The notes below the pieces were generated by a model. That model searched no databases, was not told where the DNA came from, and saw only the letters and a program-made list of their open reading frames with translations. Source: Alterisphingorhabdus sp051668705 (GTDB taxonomy: Bacteria > Pseudomonadota > Alphaproteobacteria > Sphingomonadales > Sphingomonadaceae). Taken from it: a stretch of 64,000 nt of DNA. This document shows, piece by piece, positions 1-9,714 of this stretch. How positions within the stretch are numbered: position 1 is the stretch's first letter; every line of letters starts with the position of its first letter. The stretch covers positions 1,364,001-1,428,000 of the forward strand of contig NZ_CP196351.1 of NCBI RefSeq assembly GCF_051668705.1, in the 5' to 3' direction. The position numbers and the translations under genes are program-made.

Positions 1-1005
1 CTGGTCCGCGCATTTGACGAGCGACTATTTCGTGCTCAACGCCAAGGCAAAACTAGCTTTTACATGAAATGCCGCGGTGAAGAGGCGACATCTGTTGCTG
101 CTGCCTTTGCCCTTGCCTCTGATGACATGGTGTTCCCCAGCTATCGCCAGCAGGGCGTACTTATCACTCGTGGCTATCCGCTTATTGAGATGGTCAATCA
201 GATATTTTCCAACAAGGGTGATAAGTTGAAAGGCCGCCAATTGCCGATCATGTATTGTTCGCGCGAGCACAGTTTTTTCACCATTTCAGGCAATTTGGCG
301 ACCCAATATCCACAAGCAGTGGGCTGGGCCATGGCCAGTGCGATTAAAGGTGATACGCGTATCGCAGCAACATGGTGCGGTGAAGGCTCAACAGCGGAAG
401 GCGATTTCCACAGTGCGTGCACATTTGCAGCTGTTTATAACGCCCCAGTCATATTGAATGTCGTCAATAACCAATGGGCGATTTCGAGTTTCTCTGGCTT
501 TGCCGGTGCGGAACGGACAACCTTTGCAGCGCGTGCCGTTGGTTACGGTATTGCCGGGCTTCGGGTGGATGGCAATGACCCGCTCGCTGTTTATGCGGCA
601 ACATCATGGGCCGCAGAACGTGCGCGTACAAATAAAGGCCCGACGCTTATCGAGCATTTCACTTATCGGACAGAAGGACATAGCACTTCTGATGATCCTT
701 CTGCCTATCGCAGTGCCGATGAAAGTAAAGACTGGCCCTTGGGAGATCCGGTTAACCGATTGAAACAACATTTAATATTACTGGGTGTTTGGGACGATGA
801 GCGCCATGCTGCGCTCGATAAACAAATGGCAGAAACGGTCAAAGACGTTGCCAAAGCGGCAGAGAAAAATGGCGTATTGGGGCATGGTTTGCATCAGCCT
901 TTTGCGACCATGTTTGAAGATGTTTTTGAAGAGCTTCCTTGGCATTTGCGTGAACAGAGCGAGCAAGCTGACCGTGAAAGGGCGATCAAATGGCCGAACA
1001 GATGA
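1..1005 (+). CDS. bkdA1: 2-oxoisovalerate dehydrogenase E1 alpha subunit (5' end missing)
   Basis: Thiamine-diphosphate-binding half of the E1 component of the branched-chain 2-oxoacid dehydrogenase complex, which decarboxylates the oxoacids from Val, Leu and Ile. The reading frame is open from the first base of the window, so 334 residues are visible and the N-terminus lies outside. The apparent start at 64 (MKCRGEEA) is internal to the conserved part of the family. The ThDP motif begins GEGSTAEGDF and ends in NNQWAIS (visible residues about 127-161), and a YRTEGHSTSDDPSAYR segment follows, as is typical of this family. The stop overlaps the E1 beta start by 16 bases. A pyruvate dehydrogenase E1 alpha is less likely, given the overall motif pattern and the E2 type. 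Confidence 0.93.
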   Translation: MVRAFDERLFRAQRQGKTSFYMKCRGEEATSVAAAFALASDDMVFPSYRQQGVLITRGYPLIEMVNQIFSNKGDKLKGRQLPIMYCSREHSFFTISGNLATQYPQAVGWAMASAIKGDTRIAATWCGEGSTAEGDFHSACTFAAVYNAPVILNVVNNQWAISSFSGFAGAERTTFAARAVGYGIAGLRVDGNDPLAVYAATSWAAERARTNKGPTLIEHFTYRTEGHSTSDDPSAYRSADESKDWPLGDPVNRLKQHLILLGVWDDERHAALDKQMAETVKDVAKAAEKNGVLGHGLHQPFATMFEDVFEELPWHLREQSEQADRERAIKWPNR

Positions 1006-2060
1006 TTTCGGATGAAGCCGCCGCCCCAAATGGCGACAAGCCTGACACGCCACGTATGAATATGATTGAGGCGATCAATAGCGCGCTTGATGTCATGCTT
1101 TCGCGTGATCCGAATGTTATATTGATGGGTGAAGATATTGGTTATTTTGGCGGCGTCTTCCGCTGTACGGCCGGTCTTCAGGAGAAGCACGGTCTAACGC
1201 GTGTATTTGACACACCGATCAGCGAATGCGGTATTATCGGTGCTGCGGTTGGGATGGGGGCTTATGGTCTTCGCCCTGTGCCGGAAATACAATTTGCCGA
1301 TTATATTTATCCCGGCATTGATCAGCTTATTTCTGAAGCCGCGCGGCTTCGCTATCGTTCGGTTGGAGAATTTATTTCACCGATGACCGTGCGCTCGCCA
1401 TTTGGCGGCGGTATTTTTGGTGGGCAGACTCACAGCCAATCACCGGAAAGCCTGTTCACACATGTTGCAGGCCTGAAAACGGTTATTCCATCTACCCCTT
1501 ATGATGCAAAAGGATTGCTGATCGCGTCGATTGAAGACAATGATCCTGTGATTTTCTTTGAACCTAAACGCATATATAATGGTCCTTTTGACGGTTTTTA
1601 TGACAAGCCGGTTCAGCCTTGGTCAAAGCATGATGGTTCGGAAGTTCCCGAAGGTTATTATCGCGTTGAATTAGGTAAGGCCGATATTGTGCGCGCTGGT
1701 ACAGAGTTTACCGTGCTGGCTTATGGCACGATGGTCCATGTGGCTAAAGCAGTGGTTGAGGCGCACGGCGTTGATGCAGAAGTTATCGATCTAAGAACAT
1801 TGGTGCCGTTAGACATTGAGACGATCGAGGCGTCAGTGAAAAAGACTGGACGCTGTTTGATTGTGCATGAAGCGACGCGCACCAGCGGCTTTGGTGCAGA
1901 GCTTGCTGCTCTGGTGCAAGAACGCTGTTTCTTTCATCTCGAAGCACCTGTTGAACGCGTTACTGGTTTCGATACACCTTATCCGCACTCACTGGAATGG
2001 GCATATTTCCCCGGACCTGTGCGCATCGGTGACGCCATCGCCAAATTGTTAAAGGACTGA
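990..2060 (+). CDS. bkdA2: 2-oxoisovalerate dehydrogenase E1 beta subunit
   Basis: Second half of the branched-chain E1 decarboxylase; forms the alpha2-beta2 heterotetramer with the upstream product. It is 356 residues, a normal length. The N-terminal transketolase-like pyrimidine-binding domain shows MNMIEAINSALDVMLSRD, GEDIGYFGG and RVFDTPISECGIIGAAVGMG. The C-terminal transketolase domain contains YGTMVHVAKAV and EVIDLRTLVPLD. The start lies inside the end of E1 alpha (16-base overlap), which implies translational coupling, and the E2 gene follows after 5 bases. Confidence 0.94.
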   Translation: MAEQMISDEAAAPNGDKPDTPRMNMIEAINSALDVMLSRDPNVILMGEDIGYFGGVFRCTAGLQEKHGLTRVFDTPISECGIIGAAVGMGAYGLRPVPEIQFADYIYPGIDQLISEAARLRYRSVGEFISPMTVRSPFGGGIFGGQTHSQSPESLFTHVAGLKTVIPSTPYDAKGLLIASIEDNDPVIFFEPKRIYNGPFDGFYDKPVQPWSKHDGSEVPEGYYRVELGKADIVRAGTEFTVLAYGTMVHVAKAVVEAHGVDAEVIDLRTLVPLDIETIEASVKKTGRCLIVHEATRTSGFGAELAALVQERCFFHLEAPVERVTGFDTPYPHSLEWAYFPGPVRIGDAIAKLLKD

Positions 2061-2065
2061 TACAT

Positions 2066-3343
2066 ATGGCAAAATATAGCTATACACTGCCCGATATTGG
2101 CGAAGGTGTTGTTGAGGCCGAGATTGTTGCATGGCATGTCAAAGTTGGTGATGTGGTCAATGAAGATGACCCGATAGCCGATATGATGACAGATAAAGCA
2201 ACGGTTGAGATGGAAAGCCCTGTCACTGGAGTTGTAACCAAATTGGCTGGTGAAGCAGGTGATATTGTCAATATTGGTTCTATGCTCGTCGAATTTGAAG
2301 TCGATGGCGATGTCGCGTCAGATGATCAATCGAGTGAGACTGACAGCGATCCTATATCTGTCACGCCAGCTGAAGACATTGAACTGGCGCCTATAAAGAC
2401 GGAAACTACAAAAGCAGAAAAACCAGCTATAGAGGCGGCTGCGCCACCAAAAGCCGCACCTGTTGCGCCAAAACGAATGGGTGCTCAATCATCTAGTAAA
2501 GTGTTGGCTTCTCCGGTTGTTCGGCAAAGAGCGCGTGAGCTTGGCGTAAATCTGGAACGGGTTAAGCCTCAGGCTGATGGCCGTATCCGTCACTCTGATC
2601 TGGATGCATATTTAAGCTATGGTGGCGGTGCTGCTCATGGCGGGCGCGCGGCAGATGAAGACATTAAAGTCATCGGAATGCGCAAACGCATTGCCCAGAA
2701 TATGGCTGAGTCCAAGCGTAATATTCCGCACTTCACCTATGTCGAAGAGATCAACGTATCCAAACTTGAAGATATGCGCAAAGAGATGAATGCCAATCGC
2801 GGAGAGCGGCCAAAACTGACGGTTTTGCCGCTTCTTATCACGGCGATCTGTCGCACATTACGTGACTATCCGATGTTGAATGCCCGCTATGATGATGAAG
2901 CCGGTATTGTTACGCGTTCCGGCGCAGTGCATCTTGGCATTGCGACACAGACCGATGCAGGTTTGATGGTTCCCGTCCTTCGCGGTGCAGAAAGCATGAA
3001 TGTCTGGGATATGGCGAGTGAAATTGCGCGTTTATCCGAAGCAGCTCGCAATGGGAAAGCCCGGAGTGATGAACTTTCCGGATCAACATTGACGTTAACA
3101 TCTTTAGGCCCACTGGGCGGTGTGACGACAACACCTGTTATAAATCGCCCGGAAGTGGCCATTATTGGACCCAACAAAATAGTCGAGCGACCTATTGTTG
3201 AAAATGGTGCGGTTGTGATCGCCAAGATGATGAACATCTCGATATCCTGCGATCACCGCGTTGTGGATGGCTATGATGCCGCCAGCTTTGTTCAAGATCT
3301 CAAACGCAAAATTGAGACGCCTGTTTTCATTTTTGCAGATTGA
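2066..3343 (+). CDS. bkdB: branched-chain 2-oxoacid dehydrogenase E2 (dihydrolipoamide acyltransferase)
   Basis: Acyltransferase core of the branched-chain oxoacid dehydrogenase, moving the acyl group from lipoyl-lysine to CoA. Domains in order: a lipoyl domain (residues 1-78) with the lipoylated Lys44 in DKATVEMESP; a flexible acidic and Ala/Pro-rich linker; a peripheral E3/E1-binding domain (about 147-185) with ASPVVRQRARELG; and the catalytic domain (about 205-425) ending in SCDHRVVDGYDAASF, with catalytic His397 and Asp401. It has a single lipoyl domain, as is usual for this type. No E3 (lipoamide dehydrogenase) gene follows; the next gene is convergent, so E3 must be encoded elsewhere. 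Confidence 0.94.
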   Translation: MAKYSYTLPDIGEGVVEAEIVAWHVKVGDVVNEDDPIADMMTDKATVEMESPVTGVVTKLAGEAGDIVNIGSMLVEFEVDGDVASDDQSSETDSDPISVTPAEDIELAPIKTETTKAEKPAIEAAAPPKAAPVAPKRMGAQSSSKVLASPVVRQRARELGVNLERVKPQADGRIRHSDLDAYLSYGGGAAHGGRAADEDIKVIGMRKRIAQNMAESKRNIPHFTYVEEINVSKLEDMRKEMNANRGERPKLTVLPLLITAICRTLRDYPMLNARYDDEAGIVTRSGAVHLGIATQTDAGLMVPVLRGAESMNVWDMASEIARLSEAARNGKARSDELSGSTLTLTSLGPLGGVTTTPVINRPEVAIIGPNKIVERPIVENGAVVIAKMMNISISCDHRVVDGYDAASFVQDLKRKIETPVFIFAD

Positions 3344-3357
3344 TATTCTGCCGCGCA

Positions 3358-3375
3358 ATTATCAGATTTGATAAT
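3358..3375. terminator. small AT-rich inverted repeat between convergent genes
   Basis: A 7-base inverted repeat (ATTATCA, 4-base loop, TGATAAT) fills the 34-base gap between the E2 stop and the stop of the convergent 1703-aa gene. The position fits a bidirectional terminator. The stem is AT-rich and there is no clear T-run, so any terminator would be weak. Confidence 0.25.
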
Positions 3376-3377
3376 GT

Positions 3378-6300
3378 TTATTGGCCAACCAATTGACCAA
3401 TGCTTTGTTGGTCAAACTTCAGGCGGAAGGTTATGAATGGGCCGCTGCGTGTGTAGCGTGCCTGTTCAAAATCACGATCTTCAAAGCCTACAAAGTTATA
3501 GCCGATGATAACATTGCTGTTCTTAAAAGGTGCCAGTCCAACAGTCGGGCCGCCCGCATAAGCAATGCTGTCAGCATTATTACCAATTCTTACTGTGCCA
3601 GCGCCGCCAACCGAAACCGTGCCATTAAGATCGAAACGGATATCAGCGCCAACAACATTGGTCCAGCCTTCGATATCGTCCGGGCCAAAGCGGTCAAAGA
3701 CATAACGTGTACCCCAGAAGAGGCTGTACTCACCACGTTCCCAGAAACGCAGGCCGTCATCGACACGGCGATCGTCATTTTCGTGGATTGGTGTGTAGTT
3801 TACACTCAGGCTGTTAATGACCCGGCGTGAAGTAACATCACCGCTTACCGTCAACAATGCGCCGCCAATGGGGCCAGCTTCGCCAGCGATAGCGTTACGA
3901 ACACTGTCTTCACGATATTCAAGACGGTTCAGGAATGACCAGCGGCTATCATCAGGACGGTGTGCCCAGCTAAGCTCGCCTTCAATGTTCGTGGTTTCAA
4001 CACCGCCATTGGTTTCAGCTGTGAAGTAGCTGAACAATCCAGCAAGCGAGCTGCCATTACCAATTTGTTTAAGCGCAGCTGTGTTAATTCCATAACGATC
4101 ACCCAGCTCACCAAAGCGATATTCTGCACGGCTAGCCCAGCTCCAGTCATCCTTGCGATAGGTTGCCCCTGCGGTCAGCGCGATAAAGTCTTCGCTGATC
4201 GCGCCGGTGGTAGCGAGGAAGCCGCCCGATGCAACAGGTTGCAAAGGATTGAGTACGTCTTGGGTCTGGATAGCACCATTTAATGTCTGATTGGCATCCA
4301 AAGAGAAATCGACTGTCCAATTGTCATCCAGTTTCAAAGATTGAGCGAAACCAAGTGACGCGAAGGTGCGTGGTCCAAATTCTTCGATCGACTGCTGATT
4401 GGCAGTGGTCAGGATACGAGCACCAGCCCATGGCGACAATTCGAAACCAACACGCGCTGTTTGTGCATCAAAGGTCTCACCGTCAGCAATCTCATATCCG
4501 CCAATCACTTTGACGTCAGGCGTGATAGCATAGCGAGCACCGATACGATGGCGGGCAGGGAAGTCCGCGCTGTCATTATTGCCGCCAAGTGCAAACTCGG
4601 TTGAGGCATCAATTTCCAGCTTATTGTCAAAGAAGCGTTTTGCACCACCAATATTGACCAGTGTTGAACGGTTGATGCTGCCATCAGCCAAGCGATCTTC
4701 TGCATGGGTCAGACCGGTGCGCAGAGATTGTGTATCACCGCGATATTCAACGCTGGCGCTACCTGCACGGCGACGGGCACCAGAGAAGAGGAAGTCTTCC
4801 TGATAGGCAGCCAGAGCAACGTTAACCTGCTTATTCAGACGATAGCGTGTATCGATACCGAATTTGCGCGTGCCGGCTTCAACACCATTTTGCTGACCCA
4901 GGCCGAAATTTACAGCCTGACGACGGACATAGGCGAGTACATCCACTTTGGCGCCATGATGCTCAGCTTCAACCAACCATGCAGTTGCTGTGCCAGGGTC
5001 TGCAATGCCGCTATTGGCATTGCTGTCGCCATCAGAGATTGCGAATTCAGCACGCAGTTCAGTCTGTACATCTGGCTGATAGCGAATATCGACACCGCCA
5101 AGATTGGTGGTTTGATCAGCACCTTCATCATGAATGGCACTAGCAGCTATCTGCAATTTCTGGTCTGCACTGCGCCAGCTGACACGGCCACCAGCATTTA
5201 ATGTACGCTCACCAATGCCATCAACTTCATAGGTGATGATGATGAACTGTGGATCAAGGTTGATCCGGCTCAAAATAGGCTCACGGAAGCGCAAGGTGCC
5301 AGTGACATAATCAATGTCATAATCAATATGGCGTGTCAGTTGACGCTCTTCGACTATGCGTTGTGATTGGAAACGGTCACGGATCTGGATAGAAACGCGT
5401 TCGCTGTTGATGATGACATCGCGTGACGACAGAGCATAAGGGCCAGTCAGACCATTGCCTTGCAGTTCTTCGCGGCGGAAGCGGAAAGGCGTATCGGCTG
5501 CGAATGCGGTCGCTGAAACCTGATCAGAGCGATATTCACTTTTCACACCGTTGAACGAACGCTGATAGCGGGACAGCTGAGATTCGTTCAAGCCAGTCTC
5601 ATAGTCACCGAACAGAGCATAGAATTGCGGGCGTTCAAGGCGCAGGTACAAGCGGCGGATGCTTGCAGCGTCAAAGCGTTGCTCTGAACGGTCCGCATAG
5701 ATTGTATAATAGCTACGTGGATCAATAACACCGCCAAATTCGGTTTCATCACGCTCTTTGTCACTGTCATAAGCCAATGTTAGCAACCATTTACCCTGCA
5801 CACGGCCTTTTGCATAGAGTGCAACACGGCCATCAAGGTTGATGCTGTCTTCGTCGTCAGACAGAGCCTCTAGACGGCTGTCCAGAGTGTTGAAGCCAAC
5901 GGTACCAGCTGCAAAGCCTACAACTGTCCAAGGACGATTGCCCGGATCGAGCCATGTTTCAACGCGTTGTGCGCGCTGTGTTTCGCCATCTTGGAAGTTA
6001 AAGGTCACGCTGACCGTGCCTGACGCAGTGGTTGGCGCCAGTGTTACATAAGCGATGCCATCATCACCTTCGACGCGCCATACCGGCCGTGCACGCTCAA
6101 GACCTGACAATTGGTTGGCCTGTTGCGCATCAACCTCAATAGCGGGCTGATAGGGAGCAGGAACCTGGAAATCACCAACAGAGTCATGACGGATAGGCTT
6201 ACCATCGCGGTCGGTCAGGCGCACAGCGATAACTGGACGCGTAACACCATCGGCAATCAGTATCGAACGCTCTTTCAAGAATTCTGCGTTCAGTGGACCT

Positions 6301-8489
6301 GATGCATAATGCACAGTGCGGGTCAGTTCTTCGACAACATTGCCGCCACGGTTCAGAATTTTTGCAGTCAGGACATTTGAACCTTGGTCGAGTTCAATTG
6401 CACGCCATATGCTGATGCGCCAGCGACCATCAGGGCTTTTACGAGCGCCTTCAAAAGTCAGATTGTTGACGGCTTTGCCATTGGCGAACAACTCAACGGT
6501 CTGTCCAGCCATGTGCTTGATAACAACGCGGAGTGATTTGGCACGTGGATTGTGGTTTTCCTGTGGGAAGACCCAGCCAATACCAGCGGTTTCGCCTACA
6601 AACCAGTCACGATCGCTGCCAGCAGCTTCTTGGTCGGTAAGAATGTCAGGGCGCTTAGTTGCAGCTTCAACAGCTGCAGGAGCGTCACGTGGGGCAACTT
6701 TGCGGGCACGGAAGTCTGCGCGCTTCAATGCACCGCCACGGCCTTCTACAAAGCGTGAAATATCACTGCCTGCACTGCGTGTGTTGCGTGCACAATCCAT
6801 CGGCGCAAGGTCCAGAGGGAAGGTTGATGGGTCAACCTGAACCACATGCAGTCCTGGTAATACGCCTTCAAAGTGGTAGCGGCCATCTTGATCGGTAATC
6901 GCGAAGCGACCGTCTTGTAGCATAACACGTACACCAGCGATGCCGTTTGCTTGGCGAGGGTCAACGGTGCAGGCACCATCGGTAACCCGGCCGATAATCG
7001 TAAAGCGATCGGAAATGGCATCACGTGCAATGCGGGTAAAGGCTTCTGCTACGCCGCTGACAGCGCCGCGTGTATCACTTGCAGTTGCAGTGTTGGCAAT
7101 GTCACCAGGCAATGCATCAGGACGAACCTCGGTCAAATAGGTCAGCAATCCACTGCCGCCAGCAGGAAGTGCAGGGACTTCAAGCGAAAAGCTGCCACCG
7201 TCAGGCGCTATATCGGCGGTAACCAGATCGCCATTATAGCGGATGGTGTCTGCTCTTAAGCGTAGGGCAAATGGCAGATCATCTGTGATGGTTATACGGC
7301 CCGTATCACGGCGCGAATCTGAGTTGCGTACAATAATGCGATACTGCAAAGCGTCACCGGGTTCAGCAACGGCAGCCGACACTGTCTTGGTCAAAGCAAG
7401 CGGCGCACCCGGTTGATCGACAGGAATATCGATGCGTACAGGGGCAGGGTCATCAAGGGTTATGATGCCACCAAAAGAACCATCGGCAATGATGAAGGCT
7501 TCTCCATCTGGACGGCGCAATAGCGCGATTTCTTCAGGTGTAGCGTTCGAAATCCATGTGAATGGAGCAGGGGGCTCTACAATGATGCGATAATCGCCGG
7601 GGCGCGCAAATGGGAAGCGGTAAAAACCTGGCTCAAATACATATACCGCGCCGCTGGCATCAGTGACTGTTGATCCTGTAAATATGGTTGATGGGAAGGC
7701 GGAAACGCCGTCATCACCGAAAACTTCTGCTGGTTGACCAGTTGCATTGTCGATCAGAGTTACGCGTGCACCAGAAACTGGCGTGCCGTCCGCACTGTCA
7801 AATACCAAACCAAATGGATCGATTAAAATATCAACGCTAACCTCACCCAGTATTTCACCACCATTGTCATCACTAATGTCGATGCTGAGCTCACTACCAG
7901 GTACAACCGACAGGATACAATTGCCTTGAACAGGCTGTGGAGGCACAGATGCTGTATTGATGACCCCGACAAAGTCACTTGTGTTAATACCAGTCTCTGT
8001 AACAGAGATGGTTTCACGGTCACCTTCATCAGTAGTCAGGACAATGTTAAAACTATCAATCGCATTGGCGTCCAGATTATGGGCCGGTGAGTTGATAAGA
8101 ATAACAAGTGGTTCATTTGGTGAGATTACAGTCCGGGGGCTTAAAGATGCAGGTGCTGTCTCAAGACCTGAGAACACACCGCCAAGCGTGATCGGAACAA
8201 CGCCATTATTGCTTTGGCATTGGGTCTCGGGCAAATTGATCTGGGTGCCGCCACTTGGAGGATCATCAAACTGAAAAGTTGTAATAATAATCGGAGCGTC
8301 CGGTGGGGGCGGCGCAACGACCAAATCCACTCTGTTCGAAGGCAGCTGTTCGCGACCTGCGGAACCATCCCATTCAACAAATGCGGTATTACTAATAGTT
8401 TGAGCATGCGCATTTGCAGAAAGCAAAGCTGCCGCCAAACCTAAAGTCGCACAAGCGAGGGGTTTAAAAAGAGTGGTTAATATGTTCAT
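3378..8489 (-). CDS. giant exported DUF11-type protein with C-terminal outer-membrane barrel
   Basis: 1703 residues; last gene of a four-gene minus-strand operon. Signal peptide 1-29 (cut after ANAHA). A short module, SNTAFVEWDG then PSNRVDLVV (33-57), is also found in two sister genes. Next come a region with few recognisable features (58-220), a transthyretin/SdrD-like beta-sandwich (about 222-305, GTPVSGARVTLID), a DUF11 repeat (about 363-490, LTKTVSAAVAEPGDALQYRI), a second carboxypeptidase-regulatory-like sandwich (about 496-560), two further sandwich-like stretches (about 625-845), and from about 855 to the end alternating amphipathic strands typical of an outer-membrane beta-barrel. 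A HIDYDIDYVTGTLRFREPI segment (1054-1072) lies near the barrel entry. The start codon has no clear purine-rich ribosome site; see the stem-loop upstream. Likely a surface anchor or export pore; the function is not known to me. Confidence 0.85.
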   Translation of the reverse strand: MNILTTLFKPLACATLGLAAALLSANAHAQTISNTAFVEWDGSAGREQLPSNRVDLVVAPPPPDAPIIITTFQFDDPPSGGTQINLPETQCQSNNGVVPITLGGVFSGLETAPASLSPRTVISPNEPLVILINSPAHNLDANAIDSFNIVLTTDEGDRETISVTETGINTSDFVGVINTASVPPQPVQGNCILSVVPGSELSIDISDDNGGEILGEVSVDILIDPFGLVFDSADGTPVSGARVTLIDNATGQPAEVFGDDGVSAFPSTIFTGSTVTDASGAVYVFEPGFYRFPFARPGDYRIIVEPPAPFTWISNATPEEIALLRRPDGEAFIIADGSFGGIITLDDPAPVRIDIPVDQPGAPLALTKTVSAAVAEPGDALQYRIIVRNSDSRRDTGRITITDDLPFALRLRADTIRYNGDLVTADIAPDGGSFSLEVPALPAGGSGLLTYLTEVRPDALPGDIANTATASDTRGAVSGVAEAFTRIARDAISDRFTIIGRVTDGACTVDPRQANGIAGVRVMLQDGRFAITDQDGRYHFEGVLPGLHVVQVDPSTFPLDLAPMDCARNTRSAGSDISRFVEGRGGALKRADFRARKVAPRDAPAAVEAATKRPDILTDQEAAGSDRDWFVGETAGIGWVFPQENHNPRAKSLRVVIKHMAGQTVELFANGKAVNNLTFEGARKSPDGRWRISIWRAIELDQGSNVLTAKILNRGGNVVEELTRTVHYASGPLNAEFLKERSILIADGVTRPVIAVRLTDRDGKPIRHDSVGDFQVPAPYQPAIEVDAQQANQLSGLERARPVWRVEGDDGIAYVTLAPTTASGTVSVTFNFQDGETQRAQRVETWLDPGNRPWTVVGFAAGTVGFNTLDSRLEALSDDEDSINLDGRVALYAKGRVQGKWLLTLAYDSDKERDETEFGGVIDPRSYYTIYADRSEQRFDAASIRRLYLRLERPQFYALFGDYETGLNESQLSRYQRSFNGVKSEYRSDQVSATAFAADTPFRFRREELQGNGLTGPYALSSRDVIINSERVSIQIRDRFQSQRIVEERQLTRHIDYDIDYVTGTLRFREPILSRINLDPQFIIITYEVDGIGERTLNAGGRVSWRSADQKLQIAASAIHDEGADQTTNLGGVDIRYQPDVQTELRAEFAISDGDSNANSGIADPGTATAWLVEAEHHGAKVDVLAYVRRQAVNFGLGQQNGVEAGTRKFGIDTRYRLNKQVNVALAAYQEDFLFSGARRRAGSASVEYRGDTQSLRTGLTHAEDRLADGSINRSTLVNIGGAKRFFDNKLEIDASTEFALGGNNDSADFPARHRIGARYAITPDVKVIGGYEIADGETFDAQTARVGFELSPWAGARILTTANQQSIEEFGPRTFASLGFAQSLKLDDNWTVDFSLDANQTLNGAIQTQDVLNPLQPVASGGFLATTGAISEDFIALTAGATYRKDDWSWASRAEYRFGELGDRYGINTAALKQIGNGSSLAGLFSYFTAETNGGVETTNIEGELSWAHRPDDSRWSFLNRLEYREDSVRNAIAGEAGPIGGALLTVSGDVTSRRVINSLSVNYTPIHENDDRRVDDGLRFWERGEYSLFWGTRYVFDRFGPDDIEGWTNVVGADIRFDLNGTVSVGGAGTVRIGNNADSIAYAGGPTVGLAPFKNSNVIIGYNFVGFEDRDFEQARYTRSGPFITFRLKFDQQSIGQLVGQ

Positions 8490-8502
8490 GGGGGTAAAGG
8501 GT

Positions 8503-8541
8503 GGGGATCGTCAGTCAGGAGGTTCCTTCCCGACGATCCCC
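8503..8541 (-). other. intercistronic stem-loop before the 1703-aa gene
   Basis: A perfect 10-base inverted repeat (GGGGATCGTC and GACGATCCCC) with a 19-base loop. It lies 7 bases past the stop of the 367-aa gene and 13 bases before the ATG of the 1703-aa gene. No T-run follows on the minus strand, so it is not a classical intrinsic terminator. It could stabilise or process the mRNA, or regulate translation, because no Shine-Dalgarno sequence lies between it and the ATG; the only purine-rich run (GGGAAGGAA) is in its loop. Confidence 0.6.
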
Positions 8542-8548
8542 GCCATCC

Positions 8549-9652
8549 TTAGTCTACTGTAACTCGGAAAACGAGCGTACGTGCATCACCCGCAGCGACT
8601 GTTGGGATGGTGCCCGTAACAGTGTTGCTTGCGAAGCTGCCACCTGCAGCGCCATCGGCGTTACAAGTAAAGCTTGTTGCTATGTCACCGGTAATCGTGC
8701 CGTTAAGCAGATTGCCGAAAGTTGCGTCATAAGTGATGTTGGCCAAGAGCGGATCCGATATTGTAATGCTTGAAGCATCGGCAACGCCGGACGCGTTTCC
8801 GATTGCAATACAATATTCTACGACCGCACCTGGAATAGCTTTAGGGTTAGTCGTACCATTTACTGGATCAGAGATAACCGTAGAGATTTTGCGTACGGTA
8901 ATATCAGCGGCTTGGACGGTATAATCGTCGGTAGCACTAAATGCGCCATCGCGTGTTGCATCGGTATCACCCGCACCATCAGCGAATACGGTTTCAACGC
9001 CGTCTGTGTCTGCGCCGGTATCTTCGGTAATAGCTGCACCGACTGCGCCGCCAGCTGAACCACCTTCGCGCGCAGTTGCTGTTAATGTTACAGCTGCAAC
9101 ATCACCATTAACTTGTGCAGCTGGTATAGCGCCAATCACAAATACGGTGACATTCGCATCAACGCCTAATTCATCGATAAAGGTCGCCGTATCGTCCGCA
9201 GGGTTAAAGACACCATCGCCATTGTCGACGAATATTTGTAGTGAACCAACATCAAAGTTGTCCGTTCCGCCATTAGGTGCTGCACCACCGCCTTGGTTTG
9301 CAACTGCAAGCTCAAAGTCGAGGACTTCGTTAGAAGTGTTGGTAACAACAAATGTTGTTACTGGTGGCGGCGTACTTGTGCCATCTTGCCCTGGTGATAC
9401 AGTAGTTGTAGCGCTGTCAGAGGCTGCAACAGTAAGGTTGATTACACGGTCAACCTGGAAGGTATCAGAGGCTGTTTCTTCTGTTTGATCAACGCCGCCA
9501 ACTTGATAATTAACCGTTACGGTGTTGTCGATATCTGTGCCCGCCAACGTTGTGTTGGGGACTGTAGTTGCTTGTGCAAACGCTGGATTGGCTGCGCCAA
9601 TCGATAATGCGAATGCCGAAGCAGCTACAAGAAACTGCTTTCTACTATTCAT
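8549..9652 (-). CDS. exported DUF11-like repeat protein (367 aa)
   Basis: Third gene of the exported-protein operon. Signal peptide about 1-26 (NPAFA, then QATT). After it comes the shared module IDNTVTVNYQVGG and VDRVINLTV (41-74). The body is acidic and rich in Ala, Gly, Thr and Asp. It holds a calcium-loop-like segment DNGDGVFNPADD (143-154), and ends in a DUF11-type beta-sandwich (about 245-367: ADITVRKIST, ISDPLLANITYD, AGDARTLVFRVTVD). It resembles the 337-aa product along its length, so the two look like paralogues. A good ribosome site (GGAGACC) precedes the ATG. Probably secreted or surface-bound; no enzyme motif seen. Confidence 0.85.
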   Translation of the reverse strand: MNSRKQFLVAASAFALSIGAANPAFAQATTVPNTTLAGTDIDNTVTVNYQVGGVDQTEETASDTFQVDRVINLTVAASDSATTTVSPGQDGTSTPPPVTTFVVTNTSNEVLDFELAVANQGGGAAPNGGTDNFDVGSLQIFVDNGDGVFNPADDTATFIDELGVDANVTVFVIGAIPAAQVNGDVAAVTLTATAREGGSAGGAVGAAITEDTGADTDGVETVFADGAGDTDATRDGAFSATDDYTVQAADITVRKISTVISDPVNGTTNPKAIPGAVVEYCIAIGNASGVADASSITISDPLLANITYDATFGNLLNGTITGDIATSFTCNADGAAGGSFASNTVTGTIPTVAAGDARTLVFRVTVD

Positions 9653-9714
9653 TTCTGGTCTCCATTCTTCTTCAATTAATCCAAAGTATTCCGCTTGGAT
9701 GTTGTGCGGTGTGA

